From Rhodocytophaga aerolata (GTDB lineage Bacteria > Bacteroidota > Bacteroidia > Cytophagales > 172606-1), in contig NZ_JAUKPO010000001.1 of the NCBI RefSeq assembly GCF_030503435.1, forward strand, positions 372,001 through 436,000: a stretch of 64,000 bases of DNA, in the 5' to 3' direction. The notes beneath the pieces were generated by a model. The model was not told the origin of the DNA, did not search any database, and worked only from the letters and a program-made list of their open reading frames with translations. Shown here piece after piece: positions 8,283 through 16,144 of this stretch. The position numbers and the translations under genes are program-made. How positions within the stretch are numbered: position 1 is the stretch's first letter; each line of letters begins with the position of its first letter.

Positions 8283-8318
8283 GTTAGTATTAGAAGGGGT
8301 AACTTCTTAATACTAACA
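8282..8318 (-). promoter_or_regulatory. Hairpin ending on the xerC start codon
   Basis: On the minus strand an 11-base arm (8308-8318) pairs exactly with 8282-8292, and a further 4 pairs (8303-8306 with 8293-8296) follow past one bulged base, leaving a 6-base loop. The last paired base is the A of the xerC ATG. There is no T-tract, so it is not a classical terminator. It could block ribosome loading or mark RNA processing between rpsU and xerC. Confidence 0.6.
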
Positions 8319-8351
8319 TAATAAATATATACTTTAAAAGTAAATGAAAAC

Positions 8352-8546
8352 TTAAGAATTTTCTTCCATCTGCAAGCTTTGTTTGTAAGCTGCTTTAATC
8401 TTCTCTGTTCTTCTGGCTACGGAAGGTTTTTCGAAATAGGTACGTGCTCTTAGTTCTTTCAAAACACCGGTACGCTCAAATTTCTTCTTAAATCTTTTTA
8501 ATGCCTTGTCGATTGATTCGTTTTCTTTTACGTTGATTATGATCAT
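8352..8546 (-). CDS. rpsU: 30S ribosomal protein S21
   Basis: This 64-residue basic protein starts [20 protein letters not shown] and contains [16 protein letters not shown], the standard S21 pattern. S21 joins the 30S platform near the anti-Shine-Dalgarno end of 16S rRNA; in Bacteroidota it is thought to help occlude that sequence, in keeping with the lack of Shine-Dalgarno use in the phylum. It is the first gene of the rpsU-xerC-hpf cluster and has the best promoter match in the window. Length is typical. Confidence 0.96.
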   Translation of the reverse strand: MIIINVKENESIDKALKRFKKKFERTGVLKELRARTYFEKPSVARRTEKIKAAYKQSLQMEENS

Positions 8547-8582
8547 TTTGCTAGATAAATTTCTTGTTTGTCAAAAGGATTG

Positions 8583-8613
8583 CAAATATAACAAGCTCTA
8601 TCGGATTTTCAAA
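8583..8613 (-). promoter_or_regulatory. Consensus promoter of rpsU
   Basis: On the minus strand TTTG (8610-8613), exactly 19 bases, then TATATTTG (8583-8590) match the Bacteroidota housekeeping promoter perfectly. The -7 box lies 36 bases before the rpsU ATG, giving a short leader of about 30 bases. Confidence 0.75.
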
Positions 8614-8638
8614 ACGAAGTAGAGAACTGCGAACAATT

Positions 8639-9082
8639 TTATTGTTTTCTGCGAAAGTACTTTTTGTAAACTGGTTTTCTGTAGAAGAACTGCCCATATA
8701 ACACCGGATACATTAAATAATCAACTAAAATGAATGGGGTTTTAAACTGAATATCATCTACAATAGCTGTATTCTCGCCTCGTTTCAGAATGCGGTGGGT
8801 ATGCTGCCAGTAGCGTAGAAAGAACGGTAATTGTATTCCTTTATCTATAAAATAAATTTCGTCTTCCTGTACGCTATCTTCTATGATCAGACTTTTCCAC
8901 ACTTGTTTGAACAATAGAAAGTTCAATTCCAGATGTACTTCATCGCCTTTTCTGGAGCCATCGAATCGCAGCAACTTTACAGGTGGAAAAGGAGGATTTA
9001 ATGCCTTAAATAATTTTTCGTCGAAGTTAGCGGCTACTTGTTGATAGTTCTGCGTTACTAATGTTGTAAGTCTAATGCGCAT
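8639..9082 (-). CDS. SRPBCC-like ligand-binding fold protein
   Basis: The 147-residue cytoplasmic protein has no signal peptide. It starts MRIRLTTLVTQNYQQVAANFD and ends in a helix with basic tail (YGQFFYRKPVYKKYFRRKQ). The pattern of paired strands such as DGSRKGDEVHLELNF and a C-terminal helix resembles SRPBCC (START/Bet v1-like) proteins, several of which in Bacteroidota are annotated that way. The ligand is unknown. It is divergent from the next gene, whose ATG is 64 bases away. Confidence 0.65.
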   Translation of the reverse strand: MRIRLTTLVTQNYQQVAANFDEKLFKALNPPFPPVKLLRFDGSRKGDEVHLELNFLLFKQVWKSLIIEDSVQEDEIYFIDKGIQLPFFLRYWQHTHRILKRGENTAIVDDIQFKTPFILVDYLMYPVLYGQFFYRKPVYKKYFRRKQ

Positions 9083-9146
9083 GTTTTTCTCTTTTTTGGC
9101 TTATTTATTGTTACGGTGTAGTAAAAAATCACAAATCCACTTACTT

Positions 9147-9734
9147 ATGAACCGCATTTTTCAGTGTATAACTATTTTTAGTTTGCTGATGTTATCTTTT
9201 GCAGCCCAGGCACAAAATGATTCTTTGTATGTACGCAGGGATAATAACTTAGCTCAGCAGAAGCCATCTTTTTTTGAGAAAGTAACTGTTGGAGGTAACT
9301 TTGGGCTATCGCTCGGAAATCCCATGCAGATTAATGTGTCGCCTCTGTTTGGCTATCGCTTTACGAATAAGTTTGTAGCAGGCGCCGGTCCATCTTTTAT
9401 TTATACCCGCATAAAAGCTTATGGCCAAAAAATCGAGAATAGTGTATTGGGTGGCCGGGCTTTTGCACAATATACCTTGTTCCAAAATTTTGCTGCCCGA
9501 GGTGAATATGAATACCTAAGTATTCAATATCCAGTATTTAATGGCACAGATTATACCAAACAAAGAGAATGGGTGAGTAACCCGATGCTAGGTGCTTCTT
9601 ATATTATACCTATAGGTAAAAAATCTTCTTTTGGTATTACTGCTTTATATAACTTTAATTACAAGAACCGCTTAAATCAGCAATATTTGTATGGAAGTAG
9701 CCCGCTAGTAATACGGGCAGGTATTATGCTATAA
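9147..9734 (+). CDS. Small outer-membrane barrel protein, unknown function
   Basis: A longer frame opens at 9075, but the ATG at 9147 gives a clean signal peptide (MNRIFQCITIFSLLMLSFAA, cleaved at Ala-Gln-Ala-Gln) and avoids overlap with the divergent gene. The mature 170 or so residues show amphipathic strands such as FGLSLGNPMQINVSPLFGYRF and FAQYTLFQNFAARGEYEYL, and end VIRAGIML. This suggests a small outer-membrane barrel of the OmpW/porin-like kind. The family is not recognised more precisely. It is followed by 141 bases of regulatory sequence and a TonB-dependent receptor. Confidence 0.7.
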   Translation: MNRIFQCITIFSLLMLSFAAQAQNDSLYVRRDNNLAQQKPSFFEKVTVGGNFGLSLGNPMQINVSPLFGYRFTNKFVAGAGPSFIYTRIKAYGQKIENSVLGGRAFAQYTLFQNFAARGEYEYLSIQYPVFNGTDYTKQREWVSNPMLGASYIIPIGKKSSFGITALYNFNYKNRLNQQYLYGSSPLVIRAGIML

Positions 9735-9777
9735 AACTCTCTTTCTATATTTCTCAAGTAAACCTGGTCCAACAAGA

Positions 9778-9868
9778 TTAGGTTTATTTTTTTAGACCAA
9801 CCTAAAAAATAATTTCATATTATCTAAACTTTTTTTTAGATTTACTGTAGACATATAAAACGGTCTAC
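9778..9868 (+). promoter_or_regulatory. Cluster of three inverted repeats before the TonB receptor
   Basis: Three inverted repeats follow each other: TTAGGTT/AACCTAA (9778-9784, 9799-9805, spacer 14), ATCTAAA/TTTAGAT (9822-9828, 9835-9841, spacer 6) and GTAGAC/GTCTAC (9847-9852, 9863-9868, spacer 10). The last one ends 7 bases before the ATG. The first resembles half-sites of DtxR/MntR-type metal regulators. A role in metal-dependent control of the receptor is inferred. Confidence 0.4.
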
Positions 9869-9875
9869 CTAAAAA

Positions 9876-12089
9876 ATGATGAAATTATTTACATGCTTAT
9901 GCCTATATTTTTTACTTTGTTGTATAAGTAAGGGAGTAGCCCAAGGAGAAGAAGGTACAATTACCGGGAAGATTGTAGCGGCTAAAGTGCCTGTAGCATT
10001 CGCCAATGTAGTGTTGAAAGACACCCAGATCGGCACGACTACCTCTGAAAAAGGAGAGTTCACGCTTAAAGCCAAGCCTGGAAATTACGTTTTGCAAGCT
10101 TCAGCCGTAGGATATACTGCTTTTCAAAAAACGATCGTAATTCAACCTGGAGAAACACACAAAATTGATATTACCATGCAAGAATCTTCTATAAACTTAG
10201 GGGAAGTAGTGGTAACAGGCACAATGAAAGAAACATTTGTAAAAGATTCACCTGTAAAAGTTGAAGTGATTACGCAAAAATTTCTATTAACTAACCCAAC
10301 TAATAATGTCATAGAAGCTATTCAAACTGTAAATGGCGTGCAAGAACAGATCAACTGCGGCGTGTGTGGCACCAATGATATACATATTAACGGAATGGAG
10401 GGTCCTTATACCCTAGTACTGATTGATGGAATGCCAATAGTCAGTTCCCTGGCTACTGTTTATGGATTCAATGGTATTCCTACTTCACTAGTAGACCGTA
10501 TCGAAATTATTAAGGGTCCATCCTCTACTTTGTATGGCACGGAAGCTGTAGGCGGAGTTATTAATATCATTACCCGCAAACCCGACAAAATGCCATGGCT
10601 GAGCTTCAATACATTTTATACTACTCACCACGAATGGAATACCGACCTGGCTTTTTCTCCCCGCATCAGCAAAAACATAGCGACTACCTTCAGTGCCAAT
10701 TATTACCGCAACCAGTACAGACTAGATAATAACGGGGATAATTTCACCGATATTCCCTTGAATGAACGCGTATCTTTATTTACTAAGTGGCATTTTACCA
10801 GAAAGAATAATTATCTGGCAAGTATAGCTGCCAGATATTATGGAGAGAATCGTTTTGGTGGCACCATGCAATGGCAGCCTATCCATAGAGGTAGCAATCA
10901 GGTATATGGGGAATCTATCTACACCAAACGGTTTGAACTAATTGGGTCTTACCAACTGCCTGTCAGCTTTACCAACCTAAAAATTGACTACTCATTCAAC
11001 ATTCATAACCAGAATAGCTTCTATGGAAAAACTCCTTATAAAGCCGATCAGAAAGTATACTTTACCAACTTGCTTTGGAACCATACTTTCGGAAACCACG
11101 ACCTGCTGGTAGGAGGCACACTCCGCTACCAGACGTATGCAGATAACTCTCTGGCCAGTACCAATGACAAACGTTTTATTCCTGGTATATTTGCCCAGAA
11201 CGAATGGAAATTTGCTCCCAAAAGCAGTTTATTAGTAGGTGCCCGATTGGACCATCACCAAAAGCATGGATTTATTTTTGCGCCGCGAATAAATCTCAAA
11301 CAAGGATTTGGAGATTTTACCACGGCAAGGCTTAATTTGGGTACTGGCTTCCGGGTGGTAAATCTGTTTACAGAAGACCATGCGGCACTCACTGGAGCCC
11401 GGACAGTACTGATACAAAATGACCTGCAGCCGGAAGAATCGTATAATGCTACCTTGAACCTGAACCGGGTATATACCTTGGGAGAGTCTGCTGGCTCAGT
11501 GGATGTAGATTTATTTTATACTTATTTTACAAATAAGATCATCCCGGATTATGATACTGATCCTAATCTGATTATTTACGACAACCTGGAAGGCCATGGA
11601 ATTTCCAGAGGGGTAGCCATGAATGTGCAGCATTCCTTTTTATTTCCACTGAGAATAACCATGGGAGCCACCCTTCAGGATGTGTATGAAATAACAAAAG
11701 ATGAAACTGGAAAAAAGTACAAAGAGACACAGGCCTTTACTCCCAGATTGTCTGGCACATTTGTTATCGGCTATGAATTTAAGAAAGCACGTTTGTCGAT
11801 AGATTATACCGGACGGGTAATGGGCTCTCAGCGATTACCAGAATATACTGAACCTTTTACCAGGCCTACGCAATCGCCATGGTATACTATCCAGAATGTG
11901 CAGATTAATAAGGAATGGAAGAAAGGGTTTCAGCTATATGGTGGAGTAAAAAATCTTTGGAATTATACGCAGAACAGCCCGCTGATTGATCCGGCGAATC
12001 CCTTTGGCGACAGTTTTGATACTTCTTATGCCTGGGGTCCGCTGCAAACCAGAAGATTTTACCTGGGTGTACGCTGGAATATTCAATGA
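9876..12089 (+). CDS. TonB-dependent receptor with carboxypeptidase-like N-domain
   Basis: The 737-residue outer-membrane receptor starts with a signal peptide (to about residue 22). A carboxypeptidase-D regulatory-like domain follows (about 27-102: TITGKIVAAKVPVAFANVVL and SEKGEFTLK). Then come a TonB-box-like segment (GEVVVTGT, about 109-116), a plug with LVDRIEIIKGPSSTLYGTEA, and the beta-barrel ending LGVRWNIQ. It belongs to the BtuB/CirA/FecA-like group, not SusC. The plug carries CGVC (Cys161, Cys164), possibly a metal or redox site. Substrate is unknown; an iron, copper or heme ligand is plausible from the plug motif and the upstream inverted repeats. The 3' end overlaps the convergent MerR gene by 7 bases. 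Confidence 0.9.
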   Translation: MMKLFTCLCLYFLLCCISKGVAQGEEGTITGKIVAAKVPVAFANVVLKDTQIGTTTSEKGEFTLKAKPGNYVLQASAVGYTAFQKTIVIQPGETHKIDITMQESSINLGEVVVTGTMKETFVKDSPVKVEVITQKFLLTNPTNNVIEAIQTVNGVQEQINCGVCGTNDIHINGMEGPYTLVLIDGMPIVSSLATVYGFNGIPTSLVDRIEIIKGPSSTLYGTEAVGGVINIITRKPDKMPWLSFNTFYTTHHEWNTDLAFSPRISKNIATTFSANYYRNQYRLDNNGDNFTDIPLNERVSLFTKWHFTRKNNYLASIAARYYGENRFGGTMQWQPIHRGSNQVYGESIYTKRFELIGSYQLPVSFTNLKIDYSFNIHNQNSFYGKTPYKADQKVYFTNLLWNHTFGNHDLLVGGTLRYQTYADNSLASTNDKRFIPGIFAQNEWKFAPKSSLLVGARLDHHQKHGFIFAPRINLKQGFGDFTTARLNLGTGFRVVNLFTEDHAALTGARTVLIQNDLQPEESYNATLNLNRVYTLGESAGSVDVDLFYTYFTNKIIPDYDTDPNLIIYDNLEGHGISRGVAMNVQHSFLFPLRITMGATLQDVYEITKDETGKKYKETQAFTPRLSGTFVIGYEFKKARLSIDYTGRVMGSQRLPEYTEPFTRPTQSPWYTIQNVQINKEWKKGFQLYGGVKNLWNYTQNSPLIDPANPFGDSFDTSYAWGPLQTRRFYLGVRWNIQ

Positions 12090-12475
12090 GTATTCGGCTG
12101 AACGTTTTCTGCGGAATTGGCCGGGTTAGTTGTGTTGCTGTCTTTCACGTCCAGGTTGTTGCGGACTTCTATCAGAAATGATTTTATTTTCTCCAGAGAG
12201 GCAATCAAAGCAGCCTTTTCGTTTTGTTCTTTGGCACTGGCTTTAATAATATCTTTAGCACCTTGCAAGGTATAGCCTTTCTCTTTTACCAGATGGTATA
12301 TCGTTTGTATACAATCAATATCTTTTTGAGTAAACTGCCTGTCTCCTTTTTTATTTTTCTTTGGGCGTAGGATATCAAATTCCGTTTCCCAGAAACGAAT
12401 CAAGGAGGTATTGACATTAAACTTTTCAGCCACTTCGCCAATTGTATAATACCGCTTCTGGATTTCTTCTTGCAT
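12083..12475 (-). CDS. MerR family transcriptional regulator
   Basis: The 130-residue protein has a MerR winged helix at residues 8-80: YYTIGEVAEKFNVNTSLIRFWE, then the wing with RQFTQKDIDCIQ and a helix VKEKGYTLQGAKDIIK. A short C-terminal coiled region follows. No cysteine cluster for metal sensing is present, so it is more like the developmental or generic MerR proteins common in Bacteroidota. Its tail overlaps the convergent receptor gene. It is not clear whether it controls that receptor. Confidence 0.88.
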   Translation of the reverse strand: MQEEIQKRYYTIGEVAEKFNVNTSLIRFWETEFDILRPKKNKKGDRQFTQKDIDCIQTIYHLVKEKGYTLQGAKDIIKASAKEQNEKAALIASLEKIKSFLIEVRNNLDVKDSNTTNPANSAENVQPNTH

Positions 12476-12539
12476 GGTTACCGGATTTGTACAATCTGCA
12501 AATTAAACGATTTACCGGGAAGAGCAGTAGTAATGCTGG

Positions 12540-12932
12540 CTAAAATTTTATCAGCATATTTAATTTATTGCCAAATACTAATACACCCACGGCTAAAGCC
12601 ATTATAGAAATTACCAGCACCGCTCCGGCAGCTATATCTTTCACAGCCCCAGCTTTGGGGTTGAATCCTGGCGAAACCAGGTCCACCAGTTTTTCTAAAG
12701 CTGTATTAAATATTTCAGCGGCCCACACCAGACCAATCTGCATCAGAATAAGAGCCCACTCAATAGCAGACAATTTTACAAGCACACCTAACAAGAGAGC
12801 AATAATGGAAGCAAAAAGATGAATTCTAGTGTTGTTTTCAAACCGGATAACTAGGTATATTCCTTTAAAGGCATAGGTAAAACTTCTGGCTGTTTTTAAC
12901 AAACTATTCCGTACGTTGATGAGTAGATTCAT
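12540..12932 (-). CDS. dgkA: Diacylglycerol/undecaprenol kinase family protein
   Basis: The 130-residue membrane protein carries the DgkA signature EIFNTALEKLVDLVSP followed by NPKAGAVKDIAAGAVL, with three transmembrane helices. In Gram-positives and Bacteroidota such enzymes phosphorylate undecaprenol or diacylglycerol in the inner membrane, feeding envelope synthesis. It is the last gene of the minus-strand operon; its start overlaps the end of the DUF1361 gene by 29 bases, so translation is probably coupled. Confidence 0.9.
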   Translation of the reverse strand: MNLLINVRNSLLKTARSFTYAFKGIYLVIRFENNTRIHLFASIIALLLGVLVKLSAIEWALILMQIGLVWAAEIFNTALEKLVDLVSPGFNPKAGAVKDIAAGAVLVISIMALAVGVLVFGNKLNMLIKF

Positions 12933-13593
12933 AGGTTTTCCAATGAATGAGGCTTAAAAACAGCAAGTAAAAGAATGTAAGAATACTAGCAAAAGCAATT
13001 GTCATTTTTATAGCCGTAGGATTGGTTAATTGCTGCAAGGAATCCATCAGCAACCATCCTGGGTTAGTGAATAAATCCCAGCTGTTCCACCGTTGAAACC
13101 TGCCCAGGTACACGCCATAACTCGACAGCCACACACATATAGCTATAATTCCATAACTTACCTTTTTAGTGAACACCTTCTCCAGCAAGCCTTGCATAAT
13201 GTATAAGGAAAACAAACCTGCTTGCAGCCCGGCCATAGCATAAGAGAAAACCAATAATGAATCAAACCATACAGGTACATCACTATTGCCACGCAAATGA
13301 AGAAGGTCGGTAATGATATAAGGAGCATTGGGTAAAAACAATAACCAGAATACGCTACCTACAGCCAAATACACACGATGCATGGGCTTGTGTTGAAAAT
13401 ACAGTTGCATATACACGGCTATTGCCAGCGGAACCCAGGCTAGAAATAAATTCCACACCAGAAAAGAATACCTGATGGTATCGGTAGAGAGGATTCTTGC
13501 CAACAGCATAGCCAAACAAATAAGGGTGAAGCCTAGCAACAGCAGAACTGGCTTACATAAAGTAGAAGAATAAAATTGACGCAACATGTGCAT
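12904..13593 (-). CDS. DUF1361 family membrane protein
   Basis: The 229-residue protein has about six transmembrane helices. It contains the DUF1361 hallmark around residues 35-95: SFLVWNLFLAWVPLAIAVYM and FWLLFLPNAPYIITDLLHL. The molecular function of the family is not known. It lies between the small unknown membrane gene (17 bases away) and dgkA (overlapping), in an operon made only of membrane proteins. Confidence 0.85.
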   Translation of the reverse strand: MHMLRQFYSSTLCKPVLLLLGFTLICLAMLLARILSTDTIRYSFLVWNLFLAWVPLAIAVYMQLYFQHKPMHRVYLAVGSVFWLLFLPNAPYIITDLLHLRGNSDVPVWFDSLLVFSYAMAGLQAGLFSLYIMQGLLEKVFTKKVSYGIIAICVWLSSYGVYLGRFQRWNSWDLFTNPGWLLMDSLQQLTNPTAIKMTIAFASILTFFYLLFLSLIHWKTYESTHQRTE

Positions 13594-13610
13594 GGTTCTG
13601 GAAATAAATT

Positions 13611-14090
13611 TTAAAATTTAGTAAAAAGGGAAGGTAATTGCCGGCTCATCAAATAAAGGCCTGTAGAAGCAGTCAGGTAAAATGAAATAATAATAGCTAG
13701 TGGTTCTGGCGGCAATGGCCTACATTCGTTGGCTGCCCATGCAATGGCTGTTAGCATTACGGAAAGCAAAACCGGCATAGGTAGATACTTAGCAAAAATG
13801 GCCATACTTTGTTTAGGGCTATTTGCTTGGTTAAGCTCCCACAAGGCTATAGGCAACAACAGTACGGCACTTGCCGCCATACAGACAAAACTGCCAAAAA
13901 ATCCGCCAAAAATAATGATCAGGATGGCTGTACTGCTTTCGCCAAATAAAATGGATGGCTTTGTAGCTAGAAAAGCTTCTGCAAGTAAGCCATACACAAC
14001 AGCTAATGGTCCTAGGATAAAGCAATTTAGCAACAACCTGGTAATCAGCTTAGATAAGGAGATAAAGCCTGGGACAGAAAAATTTTTCAT
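13611..14090 (-). CDS. Unknown four-helix membrane protein
   Basis: I do not recognise this 159-residue protein. It shows four hydrophobic segments (about 15-40, 52-82, 97-117 and 128-147) and short polar loops. It starts 7 bases after the DUF4173-like gene and precedes the DUF1361 gene, so it is surely part of the operon. A partner subunit for the larger membrane protein is a reasonable guess. Confidence 0.7.
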   Translation of the reverse strand: MKNFSVPGFISLSKLITRLLLNCFILGPLAVVYGLLAEAFLATKPSILFGESSTAILIIIFGGFFGSFVCMAASAVLLLPIALWELNQANSPKQSMAIFAKYLPMPVLLSVMLTAIAWAANECRPLPPEPLAIIISFYLTASTGLYLMSRQLPSLFTKF

Positions 14091-14097
14091 AGCTGTA

Positions 14098-15534
14098 TTA
14101 TTTAAGGTTCAGTAAATCCTTGGCTATTCTGCTGTCATCGTAGTTCCACGATTGCCACTGCTGGCGGGTGTACTGCTCTAAAAACTCATTTTTCTTTTGA
14201 AGGATTGCTGCTTTTTGTGCTTCTGTCAACCGCTGTGGGTCCTTCTCCAGAAGATTCACCAGAAGGGCTGTATTGGTTTGAGGTAAACCTACCAGGTACG
14301 CAATATCTATTTCTTTGAAGCTATTCAGGTGGCTCAAGTTATATTGCGTAATCAGGCGGCTCCAGTTTATCAAAGTAGCTAGTATGAGTACTGTATAAAA
14401 AGCCCAGGTAGTTTTGCGGAATAAAAACCAGTTGTTTTTTACGCCATATATTTTAATAAACGTAGTAACCAGGCCAATAACCGTTAGCAGCAAATAAACA
14501 TATACCCCTATACGCTTATGAGTTAGACTGTATTCGGCAATGTATAAAGAGGTTTTTATGGCTGTGTTACCTACTAACACAATATTCTGTACTATCCAGG
14601 CGTAGGCTAGCCATTTAAGCAAACTATTATTTTTGTAAAAATTCAAGTTGCCTCTGAAGTAATAGAGAATTACCACAATAGCTAATACAATAGAAAATAT
14701 AAGGGCATATACTCCCTGATGCACATACTGGGCATAGTCTACACCTTCCGGTAATGATTTACTAATCAGCAAGTAGTAAAAATCAATTCCATTTACAAAC
14801 AGCAACAGTGCATTTAGCAAAGCAAACGATAGCCAACCCAACTGGTATTCGGTCCGGAGAGCAGGCAGTTTAAAGATCCGTCTGATACCTGACCGTTTTC
14901 TGCGTAATTGATCAGGACTCAGCAAATCATGTTCGGTAAGGGATTCGATAGAAATTTGATAAATAAAGCCGAATAACAGCAGAAAACCCATCAACGTAAA
15001 CGTAAACCATTCTCCGGAAATCCATCCGGTAAAAAGCTGATCCGTAATAGATTTAAAAGCAGGGTTAGCTATCCGGTAAATAAATACGAATAAAACGGTA
15101 AGCAAAGGAGGAACAACTACTTTCAAGGTCAGGGCAGAACTCATGCGGACCCCAGCTGTTTTTGGTCTCTCCTCACTGAACGAATGAGCTATTTTAAGAA
15201 TAATAGCTGCAAAGAAAGAATAAATAGAATTCAGAAAAGCAATTAAAAACGAGGAGCCAGGATTTAAGCTCAACCCTGCTACTACAATCATAGAAATGCT
15301 ATGTGCTACAATAGCTAGCGTAGTGTGCTGCCATACCACCATACCAGAAGTTAGTAAGGCACCTACCCCCACCGCCATCCACGACTTACTCAACAATAAT
15401 AAAGGTTGCCTTACTACTAACAGAATCAGCAGTACTATAGTAAAGAGCAGAAAATTAATGCCTGCTGTTTGTTGAAAAAACAGAAAGCTATAGGCTAACA
15501 GCGCAATAAAGAGAAATAGATTATTTTTGTTCAT
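14098..15534 (-). CDS. DUF4173/DUF4153-like polytopic membrane protein
   Basis: The 478-residue protein has about twelve transmembrane segments and a soluble C-terminal tail of about 90 residues. The stretch with YAQYVHQGVYALIFSIVLAI, followed by LAYAWIVQNIVLVGNTAIK, matches the DUF4173 (DUF4153-related) pattern as I recall it. The family has no established function. The C-tail ends in a charged helix (LLEKDPQRLTEAQKAAILQKKNEF region). It is the first gene of the four-gene operon and lies behind two copies of a palindromic element. Confidence 0.75.
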   Translation of the reverse strand: MNKNNLFLFIALLAYSFLFFQQTAGINFLLFTIVLLILLVVRQPLLLLSKSWMAVGVGALLTSGMVVWQHTTLAIVAHSISMIVVAGLSLNPGSSFLIAFLNSIYSFFAAIILKIAHSFSEERPKTAGVRMSSALTLKVVVPPLLTVLFVFIYRIANPAFKSITDQLFTGWISGEWFTFTLMGFLLLFGFIYQISIESLTEHDLLSPDQLRRKRSGIRRIFKLPALRTEYQLGWLSFALLNALLLFVNGIDFYYLLISKSLPEGVDYAQYVHQGVYALIFSIVLAIVVILYYFRGNLNFYKNNSLLKWLAYAWIVQNIVLVGNTAIKTSLYIAEYSLTHKRIGVYVYLLLTVIGLVTTFIKIYGVKNNWFLFRKTTWAFYTVLILATLINWSRLITQYNLSHLNSFKEIDIAYLVGLPQTNTALLVNLLEKDPQRLTEAQKAAILQKKNEFLEQYTRQQWQSWNYDDSRIAKDLLNLK

Positions 15535-15548
15535 AAGTTTGATTATAT

Positions 15549-15573
15549 AAAAGTACTTTGTATTTCAAAGTTA
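15549..15573 (-). promoter_or_regulatory. Palindromic operator with -7 element, copy 1
   Basis: ACTTTG (15555-15560), 5 bases, CAAAGT (15566-15571) form a palindrome. On the minus strand TAACTTTG (15566-15573) is an exact -7 element 32 bases before the DUF4173-like start, so a bound dimer would cover the promoter. A 25-base copy with one difference lies at 15635-15659. Confidence 0.6.
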
Positions 15574-15577
15574 CAGT

Positions 15578-15607
15578 ATAAAAGAAAAGAGCTGGAAATG
15601 GAGCTCT
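15578..15607 (-). terminator. Probable terminator after cbpM
   Basis: On the minus strand AGAGCT (15602-15607), an 8-base loop and AGCTCT (15588-15593) are followed by TTTTCTTTT. It lies between the two palindrome copies, 93 bases past the cbpM stop. Confidence 0.6.
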
Positions 15608-15634
15608 AATAAGTAACCATACTATATACTTTCC

Positions 15635-15659
15635 AAAAGTACTTTGTAATTCAAAGTTA
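15635..15659 (-). promoter_or_regulatory. Palindromic operator, copy 2
   Basis: ACTTTG (15641-15646), 5 bases, CAAAGT (15652-15657). The 25 bases match copy 1 except for one base in the centre, 86 bases apart. It again includes a minus-strand TAACTTTG, so it may be a second promoter or a distal operator of the same operon. Confidence 0.55.
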
Positions 15660-15699
15660 TAATAAACTTTTTATCTTTTCTATAAAATGCGGAAATTAT

Positions 15700-16062
15700 T
15701 TATAGTTGTTCATCATGATCTAAAAGCAAGCCTCTGCTTCTAGGTATATCAAAAAATAGCCATTCCCGTTCTTGTTCCAGGCGCTGAGCTTTGTTACGTA
15801 CTTTATTCAGCTCATCATGCAGTTGAATGAGTTGGTCCCGCATAGATAGAATAATGTCAATTCCCTCTTTATTGATACCCAGATCACGGTAGAGCCTGAT
15901 TAGCCGGGCTACGTGTTCGGTATCGTCTGCCATAAGGTATTCGCCTTCTTGTTGCCTGTAAACGGTTACCAGGCCAAATTCCATAAATTCCTGGATAAGC
16001 TCTTGTTGTATACCAAACTGGGTAGAAAACTCTTCTATGGTTATAAAGACTGTGGAAGCCAT
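15700..16062 (-). CDS. cbpM: Chaperone modulator CbpM
   Basis: The 120-residue protein has a MerR-like N-terminal winged helix (TIEEFSTQFGIQQELIQEFMEFGLV) and a helical C-terminal part, as in CbpM, which binds and inhibits the J-domain of CbpA. It directly follows cbpA by 82 bases on the same strand, the usual pairing. It could also be read as a MerR regulator, but the neighbour makes CbpM much more likely. Confidence 0.85.
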   Translation of the reverse strand: MASTVFITIEEFSTQFGIQQELIQEFMEFGLVTVYRQQEGEYLMADDTEHVARLIRLYRDLGINKEGIDIILSMRDQLIQLHDELNKVRNKAQRLEQEREWLFFDIPRSRGLLLDHDEQL

Positions 16063-16144
16063 ATCTAAATAAGTTGGAAGTTTAAAACTATAAAAACGAA
16101 AAGAAAGAATATCTGGCTATTTCTAACACTCGTCTCAGCCAGAG

